Assembly (NCBI RefSeq): GCF_002797895.1 | Contig: NZ_PGES01000001.1 | Span: 4,340,001 to 4,404,000 of the forward strand | Length of the DNA stretch: 64,000 bases | Direction: 5' to 3' | Origin: Janthinobacterium sp. 67 | GTDB taxonomy: Bacteria > Pseudomonadota > Gammaproteobacteria > Burkholderiales > Burkholderiaceae_D | Shown here: positions 9,350 to 18,708 of the stretch, piece after piece | How positions within the stretch are numbered: position 1 is the first letter of the stretch | Layout of the letters: each line of letters begins with the position of its first letter | The notes under the pieces: model-generated | Databases searched by the model: none | The model's input: only the letters and a program-made list of their open reading frames with translations | Told to the model about the DNA's origin: nothing | Made by a program: the position numbers and the translations under genes

Positions 9350-10420
9350 ATGACCCCAGTTGATTCTGTTTCAGTGACGCAAGCGCCATTCGGCGTCTTG
9401 CCAGACGGCGACCACGTCAGTGTCTTTACCCTGACGAACCGCCACGGCATGCAAGTCAAGGTGCTCGACTTTGGCGCCATCATCAGTGAAATCCACGTGC
9501 CGGACCGCAATGGCAGTTTTGCCGACGTGGTACTGGGATTCGAGCGCATCGAACCGTATCTGCACAACAGCGCCTTCCTGGGCGCCTTGATCGGGCGCTT
9601 CGGCAACCGCATCGCCGGGGGACGTTTCAGTCTGGATGGCAAGGATTACCAGCTGGCCGTCAACAATGCACCGAATCATTTGCATGGCGGCAACCAGGGT
9701 TTTCACCAGGTCATGTGGCAAGCCGAGCCGTTCACGAAAGACGACGCCGTCGGCGTCACCTTCACGCGCAGCAGCCCGGATGGGGAAGATGGCTATCCGG
9801 GCAAGCTCGACGTTACCGTCGTGTACGAACTGGACAACGACAATGCGCTGCACCTGCGCTACCATGCCGTGACGGACCAGGCCACACCGATCAACTTGAC
9901 CAACCACAGCTATTTTAATCTGGCGGGGCAGGGCAATATCCTCGGTCATGAGCTGTCCATCAACGCAGACCGCTACTTGCCCGTCGACGCGGGGTCGATA
10001 CCCACGGGTGAACTGGCGGACGTTGCCGGCACGCCCTTCGACTTGCGCCAGGCCACCGTCATCGGCAACAGCATCGACCTGCCGCATGAGCAGATCCGCA
10101 TCGGCCGCGGCTACGATCACAATTTCGTGCTGAATCAAAAAACAGGTCAGGGGCTGAACTTGGCAGCCACCGTGCGCGATCCGCAATCGGGCCGGGTGAT
10201 GCAGGTGTACACGCAGGAGCCGGGCATTCAGTTCTATTCCGGCAATTTCCTCGACAGCAGCCAATACGGCAAGCTGCGCGCCATCAGCTATCGCAGCGCG
10301 CTATGCCTGGAAACCCAGCATTTCCCGGATTCGCCGAACCAGCCTCACTTCCCCGGCACCATCTTGCGCCCGGGTGAAGAATACCGGACGGAAACTGTGT
10401 ACCGCTTTTCCACCGAGTAA
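9350..10420 (+). CDS. galM: Aldose 1-epimerase (mutarotase)
   Basis: A 356-residue protein starting at MTPVDSVSV; the ribosome-binding site is weak, suggesting coupling to the gene 17 bases upstream. GalM motifs are present: NRIAGGRFSLDGKDYQLAVN, the histidines of NHLHGG and NLTNHSYFNL, and QEPGIQFYSGNF near the C-terminus with the catalytic Glu. It interconverts alpha and beta anomers. Here it would equilibrate arabinose anomers released by the glycosidases for the oxidising dehydrogenase. Last gene of unit 1, followed by a hairpin terminator. Confidence 0.92.
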   Translation: MTPVDSVSVTQAPFGVLPDGDHVSVFTLTNRHGMQVKVLDFGAIISEIHVPDRNGSFADVVLGFERIEPYLHNSAFLGALIGRFGNRIAGGRFSLDGKDYQLAVNNAPNHLHGGNQGFHQVMWQAEPFTKDDAVGVTFTRSSPDGEDGYPGKLDVTVVYELDNDNALHLRYHAVTDQATPINLTNHSYFNLAGQGNILGHELSINADRYLPVDAGSIPTGELADVAGTPFDLRQATVIGNSIDLPHEQIRIGRGYDHNFVLNQKTGQGLNLAATVRDPQSGRVMQVYTQEPGIQFYSGNFLDSSQYGKLRAISYRSALCLETQHFPDSPNQPHFPGTILRPGEEYRTETVYRFSTE

Positions 10421-10441
10421 GCACCGCAGCCAAAACAGCCC

Positions 10442-10474
10442 ACGCCCTGCCGCCACGCGCCCGCAGGGCGTTTT
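10442..10474 (+). terminator. Intrinsic terminator of arabinan unit 1
   Basis: ACGCCCTGC (10442-10450) pairs with GCAGGGCGT (10463-10471), followed by TTTT. It separates the epimerase from the next promoter. Confidence 0.75.
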
Positions 10475-10488
10475 CATTGGTGCCGATG

Positions 10489-10507
10489 GATATCGTTTTC
10501 GATATCG
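10489..10507 (+). promoter_or_regulatory. LysR-type operator of the arabinan locus, site B
   Basis: GATATC-GTTTTC-GATATC-G (10489-10507). Half-sites and the six-base gap match site A; the distance to ATTGATTGG is again exactly 13 bases. Confidence 0.75.
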
Positions 10508-10525
10508 GAACGCATTAAAAATTGA

Positions 10526-10555
10526 TTGGAAAGGCATGGCAGGATTCTTTAGTAT
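10526..10555 (+). promoter_or_regulatory. Promoter of arabinan unit 2
   Basis: TTGGAA (10526-10531), an 18-base spacer and TAGTAT (10550-10555), the same layout as at units 1 and 3. The predicted start is near 10562, placing operator B at about -64.5. Confidence 0.6.
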
Positions 10556-10616
10556 TCCAACATCGCTGCCCGGGCCGACCACCTTAGATCCGGCATGGCA
10601 CAACCAGGAGAATGGC

Positions 10617-12359
10617 ATGTCTGAGACAAAAAAGAAGGTAGCCCTGCGCTCGGCCGAGTGGTTCGGCTCGCAGGACAAGAACGGCTTCATGTACCGCAGC
10701 TGGATGAAAAACCAGGGCATACCTGACCACGAATTTCACGGCAAGCCCATCATCGGCATCTGCAATACCTGGTCCGAACTGACCCCTTGCAACGCGCATT
10801 TCCGCCAGCTGGCCGAACACGTCAAGCGCGGCATCCTTGAAGCGGGCGGTTTTCCAGTTGAATTCCCCGTGTTTTCGAATGGCGAATCGAATTTGCGCCC
10901 GACCGCCATGCTGACGCGCAACCTGGCGTCGATGGACGTGGAAGAATCGATTCGCGGCAACCCGATGGACGCCGTCGTGCTGCTGGTCGGCTGCGACAAG
11001 ACGACACCGGCATTGCTGATGGGCGCGGCCAGCGTCGACATTCCCACCATCGTCGTCAGCGGCGGCCCCATGCTGAACGGCAAGCTCAATGGCAAGGACA
11101 TCGGTTCCGGCACGGCCGTATGGCAGTTGCACGAGCAGATGAAGGCCGGTTCCATCACTCTGCACCAGTTCATGTCGGCCGAATCGGGCATGTCGCGCTC
11201 GGCCGGTACCTGCAACACCATGGGCACGGCCTCGACGATGGCCAGCATGGCCGAAGCGCTGGGCACGTCCCTGCCGCACAACGCGGCCATTCCTGCCGTC
11301 GATTCGCGCCGCTACGTGCTGGCGCACATGTCGGGCATCCGCATCGTCGAAATGGTGCACGAAGATCTGCGCCTGTCGAAAGTGCTGACGCGCGAAGCAT
11401 TTGAAAACGCTATCAAGGTCAACGCCGCCATCGGCGGTTCGACCAATGCCGTGATCCACCTGAAAGCGATTGCCGGGCGCATCGGCGTGCCTTTGGAGCT
11501 GGAAGACTGGACCAAGGTAGGCCGCGGCACGCCGACCATCGTCGACTTGCTGCCGTCGGGGCGTTTCCTGATGGAAGAGTTTTATTATGCGGGCGGCTTG
11601 CCGGCCGTCATCCGCCGCCTGGGCGAGGGCGATCTGCTGCCGCACAAGAATGCGCTGACCGTCAACGGCAAGTCGCTGTGGGACAACTGCGTCGAAGCGC
11701 CGATCTACAACGATGAAGTGGTGCGCACCTTGGACAACCCTTTGCTGGCCGATGGCGGCATCTGCGTGTTGCGCGGCAACCTGGCGCCACGCGGCGCCGT
11801 GCTGAAACCGTCGGCCGCCTCGCCGCACCTGATGCAACACCGTGGCAAGGCCGTTGTGTTCGAGGATTTTGAACATTACAAGGCGCGCATCGTTGATCCG
11901 GATCTGGATGTCGACGCGAACTCCGTGCTGGTCATGAAGAACTGCGGCCCGAAAGGCTATCCTGGCATGGCGGAAGTGGGCAACATGGGCTTGCCGCCGA
12001 AACTGCTGGCGCAAGGCATCACCGACATGGTGCGCATCTCGGATGCGCGCATGAGCGGCACGGCCTACGGCACCGTCGTCTTGCACGTGGCGCCGGAAGC
12101 GATGGCGGGCGGTCCGCTGGGCATCGTCAGGGATGGCGACATGATCGCCCTCGACTGCCACAACGGCAGCCTGAACATCGACATCAGCGCTGCGGAAATC
12201 GCCGAGCGCCTGGCGGCCCGCGAACTGGGCAGCGCGCCCGGGCCGAAGAGCGGTTACCAGCAGCTGTACATCGATCACGTGTTGCAGGCCGATGAAGGCT
12301 GCGATTTCGACTTCCTGGTCGGCAATCGCGGTTCCGCCGTGCCGCGCCACTCACACTAA
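10617..12359 (+). CDS. IlvD/Edd-family dehydratase, probable L-arabonate dehydratase
   Basis: A 580-residue protein; the start follows CAGGAGAATGGC. The three cysteines of the Fe-S cluster are visible in GICNTW, GCDKTTPA and AGTCNTMG, with the ARMSGTAYG segment near the C-terminus. Length and motifs fit the sugar-acid branch of IlvD/Edd (L-arabonate/D-xylonate dehydratases) rather than dihydroxyacid dehydratase. It would convert L-arabonate to 2-keto-3-deoxy-L-arabonate. First gene of unit 2 under operator B. A D-xylonate preference cannot be excluded from sequence, but the arabinosidase neighbours favour L-arabonate. Confidence 0.88.
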   Translation: MSETKKKVALRSAEWFGSQDKNGFMYRSWMKNQGIPDHEFHGKPIIGICNTWSELTPCNAHFRQLAEHVKRGILEAGGFPVEFPVFSNGESNLRPTAMLTRNLASMDVEESIRGNPMDAVVLLVGCDKTTPALLMGAASVDIPTIVVSGGPMLNGKLNGKDIGSGTAVWQLHEQMKAGSITLHQFMSAESGMSRSAGTCNTMGTASTMASMAEALGTSLPHNAAIPAVDSRRYVLAHMSGIRIVEMVHEDLRLSKVLTREAFENAIKVNAAIGGSTNAVIHLKAIAGRIGVPLELEDWTKVGRGTPTIVDLLPSGRFLMEEFYYAGGLPAVIRRLGEGDLLPHKNALTVNGKSLWDNCVEAPIYNDEVVRTLDNPLLADGGICVLRGNLAPRGAVLKPSAASPHLMQHRGKAVVFEDFEHYKARIVDPDLDVDANSVLVMKNCGPKGYPGMAEVGNMGLPPKLLAQGITDMVRISDARMSGTAYGTVVLHVAPEAMAGGPLGIVRDGDMIALDCHNGSLNIDISAAEIAERLAARELGSAPGPKSGYQQLYIDHVLQADEGCDFDFLVGNRGSAVPRHSH

Positions 12360-12371
12360 GCGGAGAATCCC

Positions 12372-13364
12372 ATGCTGTTGCTGCAATTTACGAATGAACA
12401 CGGCGGCCGCCTCGTCGGCCTGCTGCAAGACGACGTCATCCGCGTCATCGAAGGCTACAACACGACGTATGCGCTGGCGCAAGACGCCATCCGCAAAAAG
12501 GTGAGTCTGACGGACCTGGTCAACGCCACGGTCGGCAACACCACGCATTCCTATGCGGCCGTGGCTGCCAGCGGTCGCCTGCTGGCGCCGCTCGACCACG
12601 CCGACGAGGCGCACTGCTACGTGACGGGCACGGGCCTGACCCACCTGGGCAGCGCCGGTGCGCGCGACGCCATGCACAAGAAGATCGGCGGCGATGCGGA
12701 GTCCCTGAGCGACTCCATGAAAATGTTCCGCCTGGGCGTGGAAGGCGGCAAGCCGGCCGACGGCACGGCCGGCGCCCAGCCCGAATGGTTCTATAAAGGC
12801 GACGGCTCCATCATGCGCCCAAGCGGCCAGCCGCTGCGCATGCCGGACTTTGCCCTCGATGGCGGCGAAGAGCCGGAAATCGCCGGCCTGTACGTGATCG
12901 GCGACGACGGCCAGCCCTACCGGGTCGGCTACGCCATCGGCAATGAATTCTCCGACCACGTGACGGAACGCCAGAACTATCTGTACCTGGCCCACTCGAA
13001 ACTGCGCGCCTGCAGCGTGGGCCCGGCCCTGCTGGTGGGCGAATTGCCCGCGCATATCGCCGGCGCCTCGCGCGTGCTCGACGCGGCTGGCAATGTGCGC
13101 TGGGAAAAAGCGTTCGTCAGCGGCGAAGAGAATATGTCGCACACGATTGCCAACCTGGAACACCATCACTTCAAGTATCCGCTGTTCAAGCGCCCTGGCG
13201 ACGTGCACGTGCATTTCTTTGGCACGGCCACCTTGAGCTTTGCCGATGGCGTGAGCGTGGCGCCGGGCGAAACCTTTGAAATCGAAGCGCCGGCCTTTGG
13301 CCCTGCCTTGCGCAACCGCCTCGACGTCTTCCCAACCGAATTTGCGAAAGTGAGCACATTATGA
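12372..13364 (+). CDS. AraD1 (GguC-like, FAH-fold) protein, probable 2-keto-3-deoxy-L-arabonate dehydratase
   Basis: A 330-residue protein preceded by CGGAGAATCCC. The C-terminal half carries the fumarylacetoacetate-hydrolase-like core ([49 protein letters not shown]). Proteins of this GguC/AraD1 type occur next to L-arabonate dehydratase in many proteobacteria and are proposed to dehydrate L-KDA to 2-ketoglutarate semialdehyde, replacing the unrelated NAL/DHDPS-fold enzyme. The position between the dehydratase and the semialdehyde dehydrogenase fits exactly. Its stop overlaps the next start by four bases (ATGA), indicating translational coupling. Confidence 0.82.
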   Translation: MLLLQFTNEHGGRLVGLLQDDVIRVIEGYNTTYALAQDAIRKKVSLTDLVNATVGNTTHSYAAVAASGRLLAPLDHADEAHCYVTGTGLTHLGSAGARDAMHKKIGGDAESLSDSMKMFRLGVEGGKPADGTAGAQPEWFYKGDGSIMRPSGQPLRMPDFALDGGEEPEIAGLYVIGDDGQPYRVGYAIGNEFSDHVTERQNYLYLAHSKLRACSVGPALLVGELPAHIAGASRVLDAAGNVRWEKAFVSGEENMSHTIANLEHHHFKYPLFKRPGDVHVHFFGTATLSFADGVSVAPGETFEIEAPAFGPALRNRLDVFPTEFAKVSTL

Positions 13365-14938
13365 GTTTCAATATCACCGGTGATGCATTGATCGGCGGCG
13401 TCGCCGTCAAGGGTAATGGCGGCTCCTTCGAAGCGTGGGACCCGGCCGCGCGCGCCCACATCGCGCCCGCCTTCCACATGGTGGACGTCGCACAAATCGA
13501 CGCGGCGTGTCGTCTGGCGCAGGCCGCGTTCGACCCGTTCCGCGCCACCAGCGATGCGCAACGCGCCGATTTTCTGGACACCATCGCCGCGCAAATCCTC
13601 GAGCTGGGCGACGACCTGATCGTGCGCGCCATGACGGAAAGCGGCTTGCCGCGCGCGCGCCTGGAAGGCGAACGCGGCCGCACGGTGGGGCAATTGAAAC
13701 TGTTCGCCGGCTTGCTGCGCGAGGGTTCGTGGACCGATGCGCGCATCGATTCGGCTTTGCCGGAACGCACGCCGCCGCGTCCTGACTTGCGCTTGCGCAT
13801 GATCGGCCTGGGCCCCGTCGCCGTGTTTGCGGCCAGTAATTTCCCGCTGGCCTTCTCGGTGGCTGGCGGCGATACGGCCTCGGCCCTGGCAGCCGGCTGC
13901 CCTGTCGTGCTGAAAGCCCACTCGGCCCATCCGGGTACGTCGGAACTGGTGGCGCGCGCCATCGTGAAAGCGATTACCCTGTGCAAGCTGCCGGCCGGCG
14001 TGTTCGCCTTGCTGACGGGCACGGGCAATGGCATCGGCCAGACCCTGGTGGCGCATCCCGCCATCCAGGCCGTCGGCTTTACGGGTTCGCGTTCGGGCGG
14101 CATCGCCCTGATGAAGGTGGCGGCGGAACGTCCACAGCCGATCCCCGTGTATGCGGAAATGAGCAGCATCAACCCCGTCTTCGTGCTGCCGCAAGCGCTG
14201 GCCACCCGTGGCGCGGCGATCGCCAGCGGCTTTGCCGCCTCGCTGACCATGGGCGTGGGCCAGTTCTGCACCAATCCCGGCCTCGTGCTGGGCCTGGAAG
14301 GCCCCGACTTTACGGCGTTTGCCGCCGCTGCCGCCGAAGCGCTGGCGCCGGCGCCGGCCGCCACCATGTTGACGGCTGGTATAGCCAGCAGCTATGCCAA
14401 GGGCGTGGCCGCCCTGGCGCAGCACGCCGACGTGACGTCGCTGGTGCAAAACACGGGCGAGGTAGGCAAGGGCGCCGCCGCCCTGTTCGTCACCTCGGGC
14501 GAAGCGTTTTTGGCCAAGCACGACTTGCGCGACGAAGTCTTCGGCCCGGCTTCCCTGCTGGTCGCTTGCCGCGACATCGAGCAATTGCTGGCGATCACGG
14601 AAAGCCTGGAAGGCCAGCTGACGGCCACCCTGCAAATCGATGCCGGCGACGTGGCAGATGCGCGCCGCCTGCTGCCCGTGCTGGAACGCCGCGTGGGCCG
14701 CATCCTGGCCAACGGTTTCCCGACGGGCGTGGAAGTGTCGACGGCCATGGTGCACGGCGGCCCGTTCCCGGCCACGTCGGACGGCCGCAGCACGTCGGTC
14801 GGCACGGCAGCCATCAACCGTTTCTTGCGTCCCGTGTCGTACCAGAACCTGCCGCAGGACTTGCTGCCGGAGTCGCTGCGCGACGATAATCCGCTGGGCA
14901 TCTGGCGCCGTCACGATGGCGTGCTGGGCAAACTTTAA
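13361..14938 (+). CDS. Alpha-ketoglutarate semialdehyde (2,5-dioxovalerate) dehydrogenase
   Basis: A 525-residue aldehyde dehydrogenase. It has [26 protein letters not shown] for the fold core, the active-site Glu context [12 protein letters not shown], and the catalytic Cys in [11 protein letters not shown], all typical of the KGSADH branch. It oxidises 2-ketoglutarate semialdehyde to 2-oxoglutarate with NAD(P)+, the last step of the nonphosphorylating pentose pathway. The ATGA overlap with AraD1 supports the assignment. Confidence 0.9.
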   Translation: MSFNITGDALIGGVAVKGNGGSFEAWDPAARAHIAPAFHMVDVAQIDAACRLAQAAFDPFRATSDAQRADFLDTIAAQILELGDDLIVRAMTESGLPRARLEGERGRTVGQLKLFAGLLREGSWTDARIDSALPERTPPRPDLRLRMIGLGPVAVFAASNFPLAFSVAGGDTASALAAGCPVVLKAHSAHPGTSELVARAIVKAITLCKLPAGVFALLTGTGNGIGQTLVAHPAIQAVGFTGSRSGGIALMKVAAERPQPIPVYAEMSSINPVFVLPQALATRGAAIASGFAASLTMGVGQFCTNPGLVLGLEGPDFTAFAAAAAEALAPAPAATMLTAGIASSYAKGVAALAQHADVTSLVQNTGEVGKGAAALFVTSGEAFLAKHDLRDEVFGPASLLVACRDIEQLLAITESLEGQLTATLQIDAGDVADARRLLPVLERRVGRILANGFPTGVEVSTAMVHGGPFPATSDGRSTSVGTAAINRFLRPVSYQNLPQDLLPESLRDDNPLGIWRRHDGVLGKL

Positions 14939-14971
14939 TCATAAAAAATAAAAATACACAGCGGAGACAAG

Positions 14972-15739
14972 ATGAAGCAATTGGCGAAATATGGCAGCTT
15001 GCAGGGCAAGCGCGTGTTCATCACGGGTGGCGGCAGCGGCATCGGCGAATCCCTGGTGGCGGAATTTGCCGCCCAGGGCGCGGTGGTGGCGTTTGTCGAT
15101 ATCGCCGTGGAAGCGAGCGAGGCCCTGTGCCGCCGCCTGGCTGAAGCGGGCCTGACGGCGCCGTTGTTCCGCCATTGCGACATCACGGATATTCCATCGT
15201 TGCAAGCCGTCATGGCCGAACTGGCCGACAAGCTGGGCGACTTCGATATCCTCGTCAACAATGCCGCCAACGACCAGCGCCACCAGGCGCAGGACGTCAC
15301 CCTGGAATACTGGAACGAGCGCATTGCGATCAATCAGCGTCCCATGTTCTTCACCTGCCAGGCCGTCTTCGAGGGCATGAAGCGCAAGGGCGGCGGTTCC
15401 ATCATCAACGTCAGCTCGATTTCCTGGCACATGAAGTCGGGCGGCTACCCTGTGTACGCCACCACCAAGGCGGCCGTCGTGGGTCTCACGCGGGGCCTGG
15501 CGCGCGATTATGGCGCCCACAATATCCGCGTCAATACCGTCACGCCCGGCTGGGTCATGACGCAGCGCCAGATCGACCTGTGGGTCGACGACGCGGCGGA
15601 AGTGGAAATCAAGAAAAGCCAATGCTTGCCAAGCAAGCTGATGCCACAGGACATCGCCGCCATGGTGCTGTTCCTTGCTTCCGATGACGGCGCGATGTGC
15701 TCCAGTCAGGAGTTCATCGTGGATGCCGGCTGGGTCTAA
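14972..15739 (+). CDS. SDR-family sugar dehydrogenase, probable L-arabinose 1-dehydrogenase
   Basis: A 255-residue short-chain dehydrogenase; the start follows GCGGAGACAAG. Cofactor motif TGGGSGIG near residue 18, NNAAN near 90, catalytic Ser in NVSSISW and YATTK with the catalytic Tyr/Lys near 158. It resembles the SDR-type pentose dehydrogenases (Caulobacter XylB-like). In this operon it would oxidise L-arabinose to L-arabino-1,4-lactone. No lactonase gene is present in the locus. The substrate is inferred from neighbours; L-arabinose, D-xylose or D-galactose activity cannot be told apart by sequence. Confidence 0.8.
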   Translation: MKQLAKYGSLQGKRVFITGGGSGIGESLVAEFAAQGAVVAFVDIAVEASEALCRRLAEAGLTAPLFRHCDITDIPSLQAVMAELADKLGDFDILVNNAANDQRHQAQDVTLEYWNERIAINQRPMFFTCQAVFEGMKRKGGGSIINVSSISWHMKSGGYPVYATTKAAVVGLTRGLARDYGAHNIRVNTVTPGWVMTQRQIDLWVDDAAEVEIKKSQCLPSKLMPQDIAAMVLFLASDDGAMCSSQEFIVDAGWV

Positions 15740-15893
15740 GCCTTAGCGCATCGTTCAATCCGCGCCGGTGCTGACCGGCCCTCCAATCTTGAAACACCCT
15801 CTTGCCGCCCCAACCCCGCGGCAGGAGAGGCATCGCCATTCCATCGCCGGGTTGATCCCGGCCCTTGCTTTTCACTAAAAAACAGGAGACAGC

Positions 15894-17444
15894 ATGAAAT
15901 TCATCCATACCAGCATCGTGGCCCTCAGCCTGGCCATAGCCGGCGGCAGCGCTTTTGCCGCGCCCGTCAAGGTCACCATCGACGTGGCCAAGCCCGGTGC
16001 CGTGATCAACAAGAACGTGTACGGCCAGTTCGCCGAACATCTGGGTACCGGTATCTATGAAGGCATGTGGGTGGGGCCGGAGTCTTCCATTCCTAACACC
16101 AAAGGCTGGCGCAACGACGTGCTGGGTGCGCTGAAACAGTTGCACGTGCCCCTGGTGCGCTGGCCGGGCGGCTGTTTTGCCGATGAATACCACTGGAAGG
16201 ACGGCATCGGCGCGCGTGACAAGCGCCCGACCAAGGTCAACACCAACTGGGGCGGCGTGGAAGAATCGAACGCCGTCGGCACGCATGAATTCTTCGACCT
16301 GGCCGAGCTGCTGGGCGCGCAGACCTACATCAACGGCAATCTCGGTTCCGGCACGCCGCAGGAAATGTCCGAATGGCTCGAATACATGACGTCGGACAGC
16401 AAATCGACCCTGGCTGAGCTGCGCCGCAAGAATGGCCGCGCCCAGCCGTATAAAGTCGATTACTTTGGCATCGGCAATGAAGCCTGGGGTTGCGGCGGCA
16501 ATATGCGCCCGCAGTACTATGCCGACCTGTACAAGCACTATCACAGCTTCATGAAGACGCCGGAAAGCGCGCGCCCGAAATTCATCGCCAGCGGCGGCAA
16601 TGACGACGACATCAGCTGGTCCGGTACCCTGAGCCGCGAAATCAGGCCGAACATGATGGACGCCATCAGTTTCCACTACTACACGGTGCCGACCGGCGTC
16701 TGGGAAAAGAAGGGCGCCGCCACGGGCTTTGGCGAAAATGAGTGGATTTCCACCCTGACCCGTACCCTGCGCATCGATAGCTTGATCAAGAACAATATCG
16801 CCGCCATCGACAAGAACGACCCCTCGAAAAAGACGGGCTTGTACGTCGATGAATGGGGCACCTGGTACGACGTGGAGCCGGGCACCAATACGGGCTTTTT
16901 GTTCCAGCAAAACAGCTTGCGCGATGCGCTCGTCGCCGCCTTGAACTTCAATATTTTCCACGCCCACGCGGACCGCGTGCGCATGACGAATATCGCCCAA
17001 ATGGTCAACGTGCTGCAGGCGATGATCATCACGGACAAGGACAAATATTTCCTCACGCCTACGTATCATGCGTTTGAAATGTACGTGCCGTTCCAGGATG
17101 CCACTTCGCTGCCGGTCGCCATCCAGGGCAATGGCAAGTACAGCCTGGGCAAGGTCAGCATTCCGGAAGTGAGCGCCTCGGCCGCGCGCGGCAAGGATGG
17201 CAAGGTGTATCTGTCGCTGGTCAACACGAACCCGCACAAGGCCGTCGACGTGAACGTGGCGCTGGCCGGCAAGCAAGTGGCCAGCGTGACGGGCCGCGTG
17301 CTGACCGCCGGCAAGATGGATGCCGTCAACAGCTTTGCGCAACCGCAAGCCGTGCAACCGGTGGCGTTTAATGCCAAGGCGCAAGGCGGCAAGCTGACCG
17401 TGTCGGTGCCAGCCAAGGCCGTCGTGGTGGTGGCCGTCGACTAA
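15894..17444 (+). CDS. Secreted GH51 alpha-L-arabinofuranosidase
   Basis: A 516-residue protein with signal peptide MKFIHTSIVALSLAIAGGSAFA. GH51 catalytic residues are visible: the acid/base Glu in YFGIGNEAWGCGG and the nucleophile Glu in LYVDEWGTWYDV. The substrate region GVWEKKGAATGFGE and the C-terminal beta-sandwich are complete. It removes terminal or side-chain arabinofuranose from arabinan or arabinoxylan. Many GH51 enzymes are cytoplasmic, so the clear signal peptide is notable and suggests periplasmic debranching. A small GC-rich hairpin (15846-15862) lies in the 154-base gap before it. Confidence 0.93.
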   Translation: MKFIHTSIVALSLAIAGGSAFAAPVKVTIDVAKPGAVINKNVYGQFAEHLGTGIYEGMWVGPESSIPNTKGWRNDVLGALKQLHVPLVRWPGGCFADEYHWKDGIGARDKRPTKVNTNWGGVEESNAVGTHEFFDLAELLGAQTYINGNLGSGTPQEMSEWLEYMTSDSKSTLAELRRKNGRAQPYKVDYFGIGNEAWGCGGNMRPQYYADLYKHYHSFMKTPESARPKFIASGGNDDDISWSGTLSREIRPNMMDAISFHYYTVPTGVWEKKGAATGFGENEWISTLTRTLRIDSLIKNNIAAIDKNDPSKKTGLYVDEWGTWYDVEPGTNTGFLFQQNSLRDALVAALNFNIFHAHADRVRMTNIAQMVNVLQAMIITDKDKYFLTPTYHAFEMYVPFQDATSLPVAIQGNGKYSLGKVSIPEVSASAARGKDGKVYLSLVNTNPHKAVDVNVALAGKQVASVTGRVLTAGKMDAVNSFAQPQAVQPVAFNAKAQGGKLTVSVPAKAVVVVAVD

Positions 17445-17470
17445 GCTGTCGCTCACCTGTCATTCATCAG

Positions 17471-17493
17471 GCCGGCCCGCATGACGGGCCGGC
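17471..17493 (+). other. Intercistronic hairpin before the second GH43 gene
   Basis: GCCGGCCCG (17471-17479) and CGGGCCGGC (17485-17493) form a perfect 9-bp stem with a five-base loop. There is no T-run, so it is more likely a partial attenuator or RNA-stability element. Confidence 0.5.
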
Positions 17494-17513
17494 TGACCAT
17501 TTTGGAGAAGACG

Positions 17514-18548
17514 ATGCACATATTGACACGCGGCATGGCCGCCATCCTGAGCACCCTGGCGATCATGGCCGCCGCGCACGCGGCCCAGGTCAGCGTGCAC
17601 GACCCCGTGATGGCCAAGGAAGGCGACACGTATTATTTGTACAGCACGGGTCCCGGCATTACCTTTTACAGTTCGAAAAATATGCTCGACTGGCAGCCGG
17701 AAGGGCGCGTCTTCGCCGGCCAGCCTACGTGGGCCAAGACGGCCGCGCCATCATTTGACGACCATATCTGGGCGCCCGACGTGCAATTCCACGACGGAAA
17801 ATATTATCTGTACTACTCCGTGTCCGGCTTCGGCAAGAACACGTCCGGCATCGGCGTGACCGTCAACACGACCTTGAATCCCCGTTCGCCCGACTACCGC
17901 TGGGTCGACCAGGGCATGCTGCTGCAATCGGTGCCCGAGCGCGACGAGTGGAACGCCATCGATTCGAACATCATCACCGATGCCAAGGGCACGCCGTGGA
18001 TGTCGTTCGGCTCGTTCTGGAATGGCATCAAGCTGGTGAAACTCAACAAAGACTGGACCCGCATTGCGGAACCGCAAGAGTGGCACTCGCTGGCCCGACG
18101 CGTACCCCTGCCGCCACGCGCAGGCGAATTCAAGCCCGCGCCCGAGGAAATCGAGGCACCCTTCATCTTCCGGCGCGGCAACGACTACTTCCTCTTCGTT
18201 TCCTGGGGCCTGTGCTGCCAGAAAGAAAAAAGCACCTATCACCTGGCCGTGGGACGCTCAAAAAGCGTGACGGGACCCTACCTGGACAAGGAGGGCCGCG
18301 ACATGGCGCAGGGCGGCGGCACGGTGCTGCTGAAAGGCGACAAGGATTGGCAAGGCCTCGGCCACAACAGTGCCTATACGTTTGACGGCAAGGATTACCT
18401 GGTGCTGCACGCCTATGAAACGGCGGACAATTATTTGCAGAAGCTCAAGATCCTGCCCATGACGTGGGACCAGGATGGCTGGCCGCAAGTCGACGCGCGC
18501 GACTTGAACCGCTATCACAGCCGCGAATTGCCGGCCGCCAAACGGTAA
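17514..18548 (+). CDS. Secreted GH43 endo-1,5-alpha-L-arabinanase-like hydrolase
   Basis: A 344-residue protein; the start follows TTGGAGAAGACG, and an in-frame upstream ATG lacks this site. The signal peptide ends near AAHA-AQ. Catalytic GH43 residues: Asp in VHDPVMAKEG, Asp in NAIDSNIITD and Glu in EEIEAPFIFRRG; FDDHIWAPDVQFHDG is typical of arabinanases. It should cut the alpha-1,5 arabinan backbone in the periplasm or outside the cell. Last gene of unit 2. Confidence 0.88.
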   Translation: MHILTRGMAAILSTLAIMAAAHAAQVSVHDPVMAKEGDTYYLYSTGPGITFYSSKNMLDWQPEGRVFAGQPTWAKTAAPSFDDHIWAPDVQFHDGKYYLYYSVSGFGKNTSGIGVTVNTTLNPRSPDYRWVDQGMLLQSVPERDEWNAIDSNIITDAKGTPWMSFGSFWNGIKLVKLNKDWTRIAEPQEWHSLARRVPLPPRAGEFKPAPEEIEAPFIFRRGNDYFLFVSWGLCCQKEKSTYHLAVGRSKSVTGPYLDKEGRDMAQGGGTVLLKGDKDWQGLGHNSAYTFDGKDYLVLHAYETADNYLQKLKILPMTWDQDGWPQVDARDLNRYHSRELPAAKR

Positions 18549-18573
18549 GCAGGGAAGGGGATGGGCGGCAGGT

Positions 18574-18592
18574 GATACGCAAATCGGTATCG
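18574..18592 (+). promoter_or_regulatory. LysR-type operator of the arabinan locus, site C
   Basis: GATACG-CAAATC-GGTATC-G (18574-18592), a degenerate copy of sites A and B. The distance to ATTGATTGG is again exactly 13 bases. Confidence 0.65.
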
Positions 18593-18610
18593 CAAGCGAA
18601 AAAGAATTGA

Positions 18611-18640
18611 TTGGATGGCTATGTTGCTTTCTCCTACCAT
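18611..18640 (+). promoter_or_regulatory. Promoter of arabinan unit 3 (ABC importer)
   Basis: TTGGAT (18611-18616), an 18-base spacer and TACCAT (18635-18640). The layout is identical to the promoters of units 1 and 2. Confidence 0.55.
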
Positions 18641-18708
18641 GGGTTCATAAAAAACCGCCCATCCGGCATCCGGCTGTGATGGTATTCCAAAAAAAACTGG
18701 AGACAAGA

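Noticed and set aside
17471..17493. Full transcription terminator between the GH51 and GH43 genes
   Set aside because: The hairpin has no T-run and the genes are closely spaced and functionally linked; kept as an attenuator or stability element.
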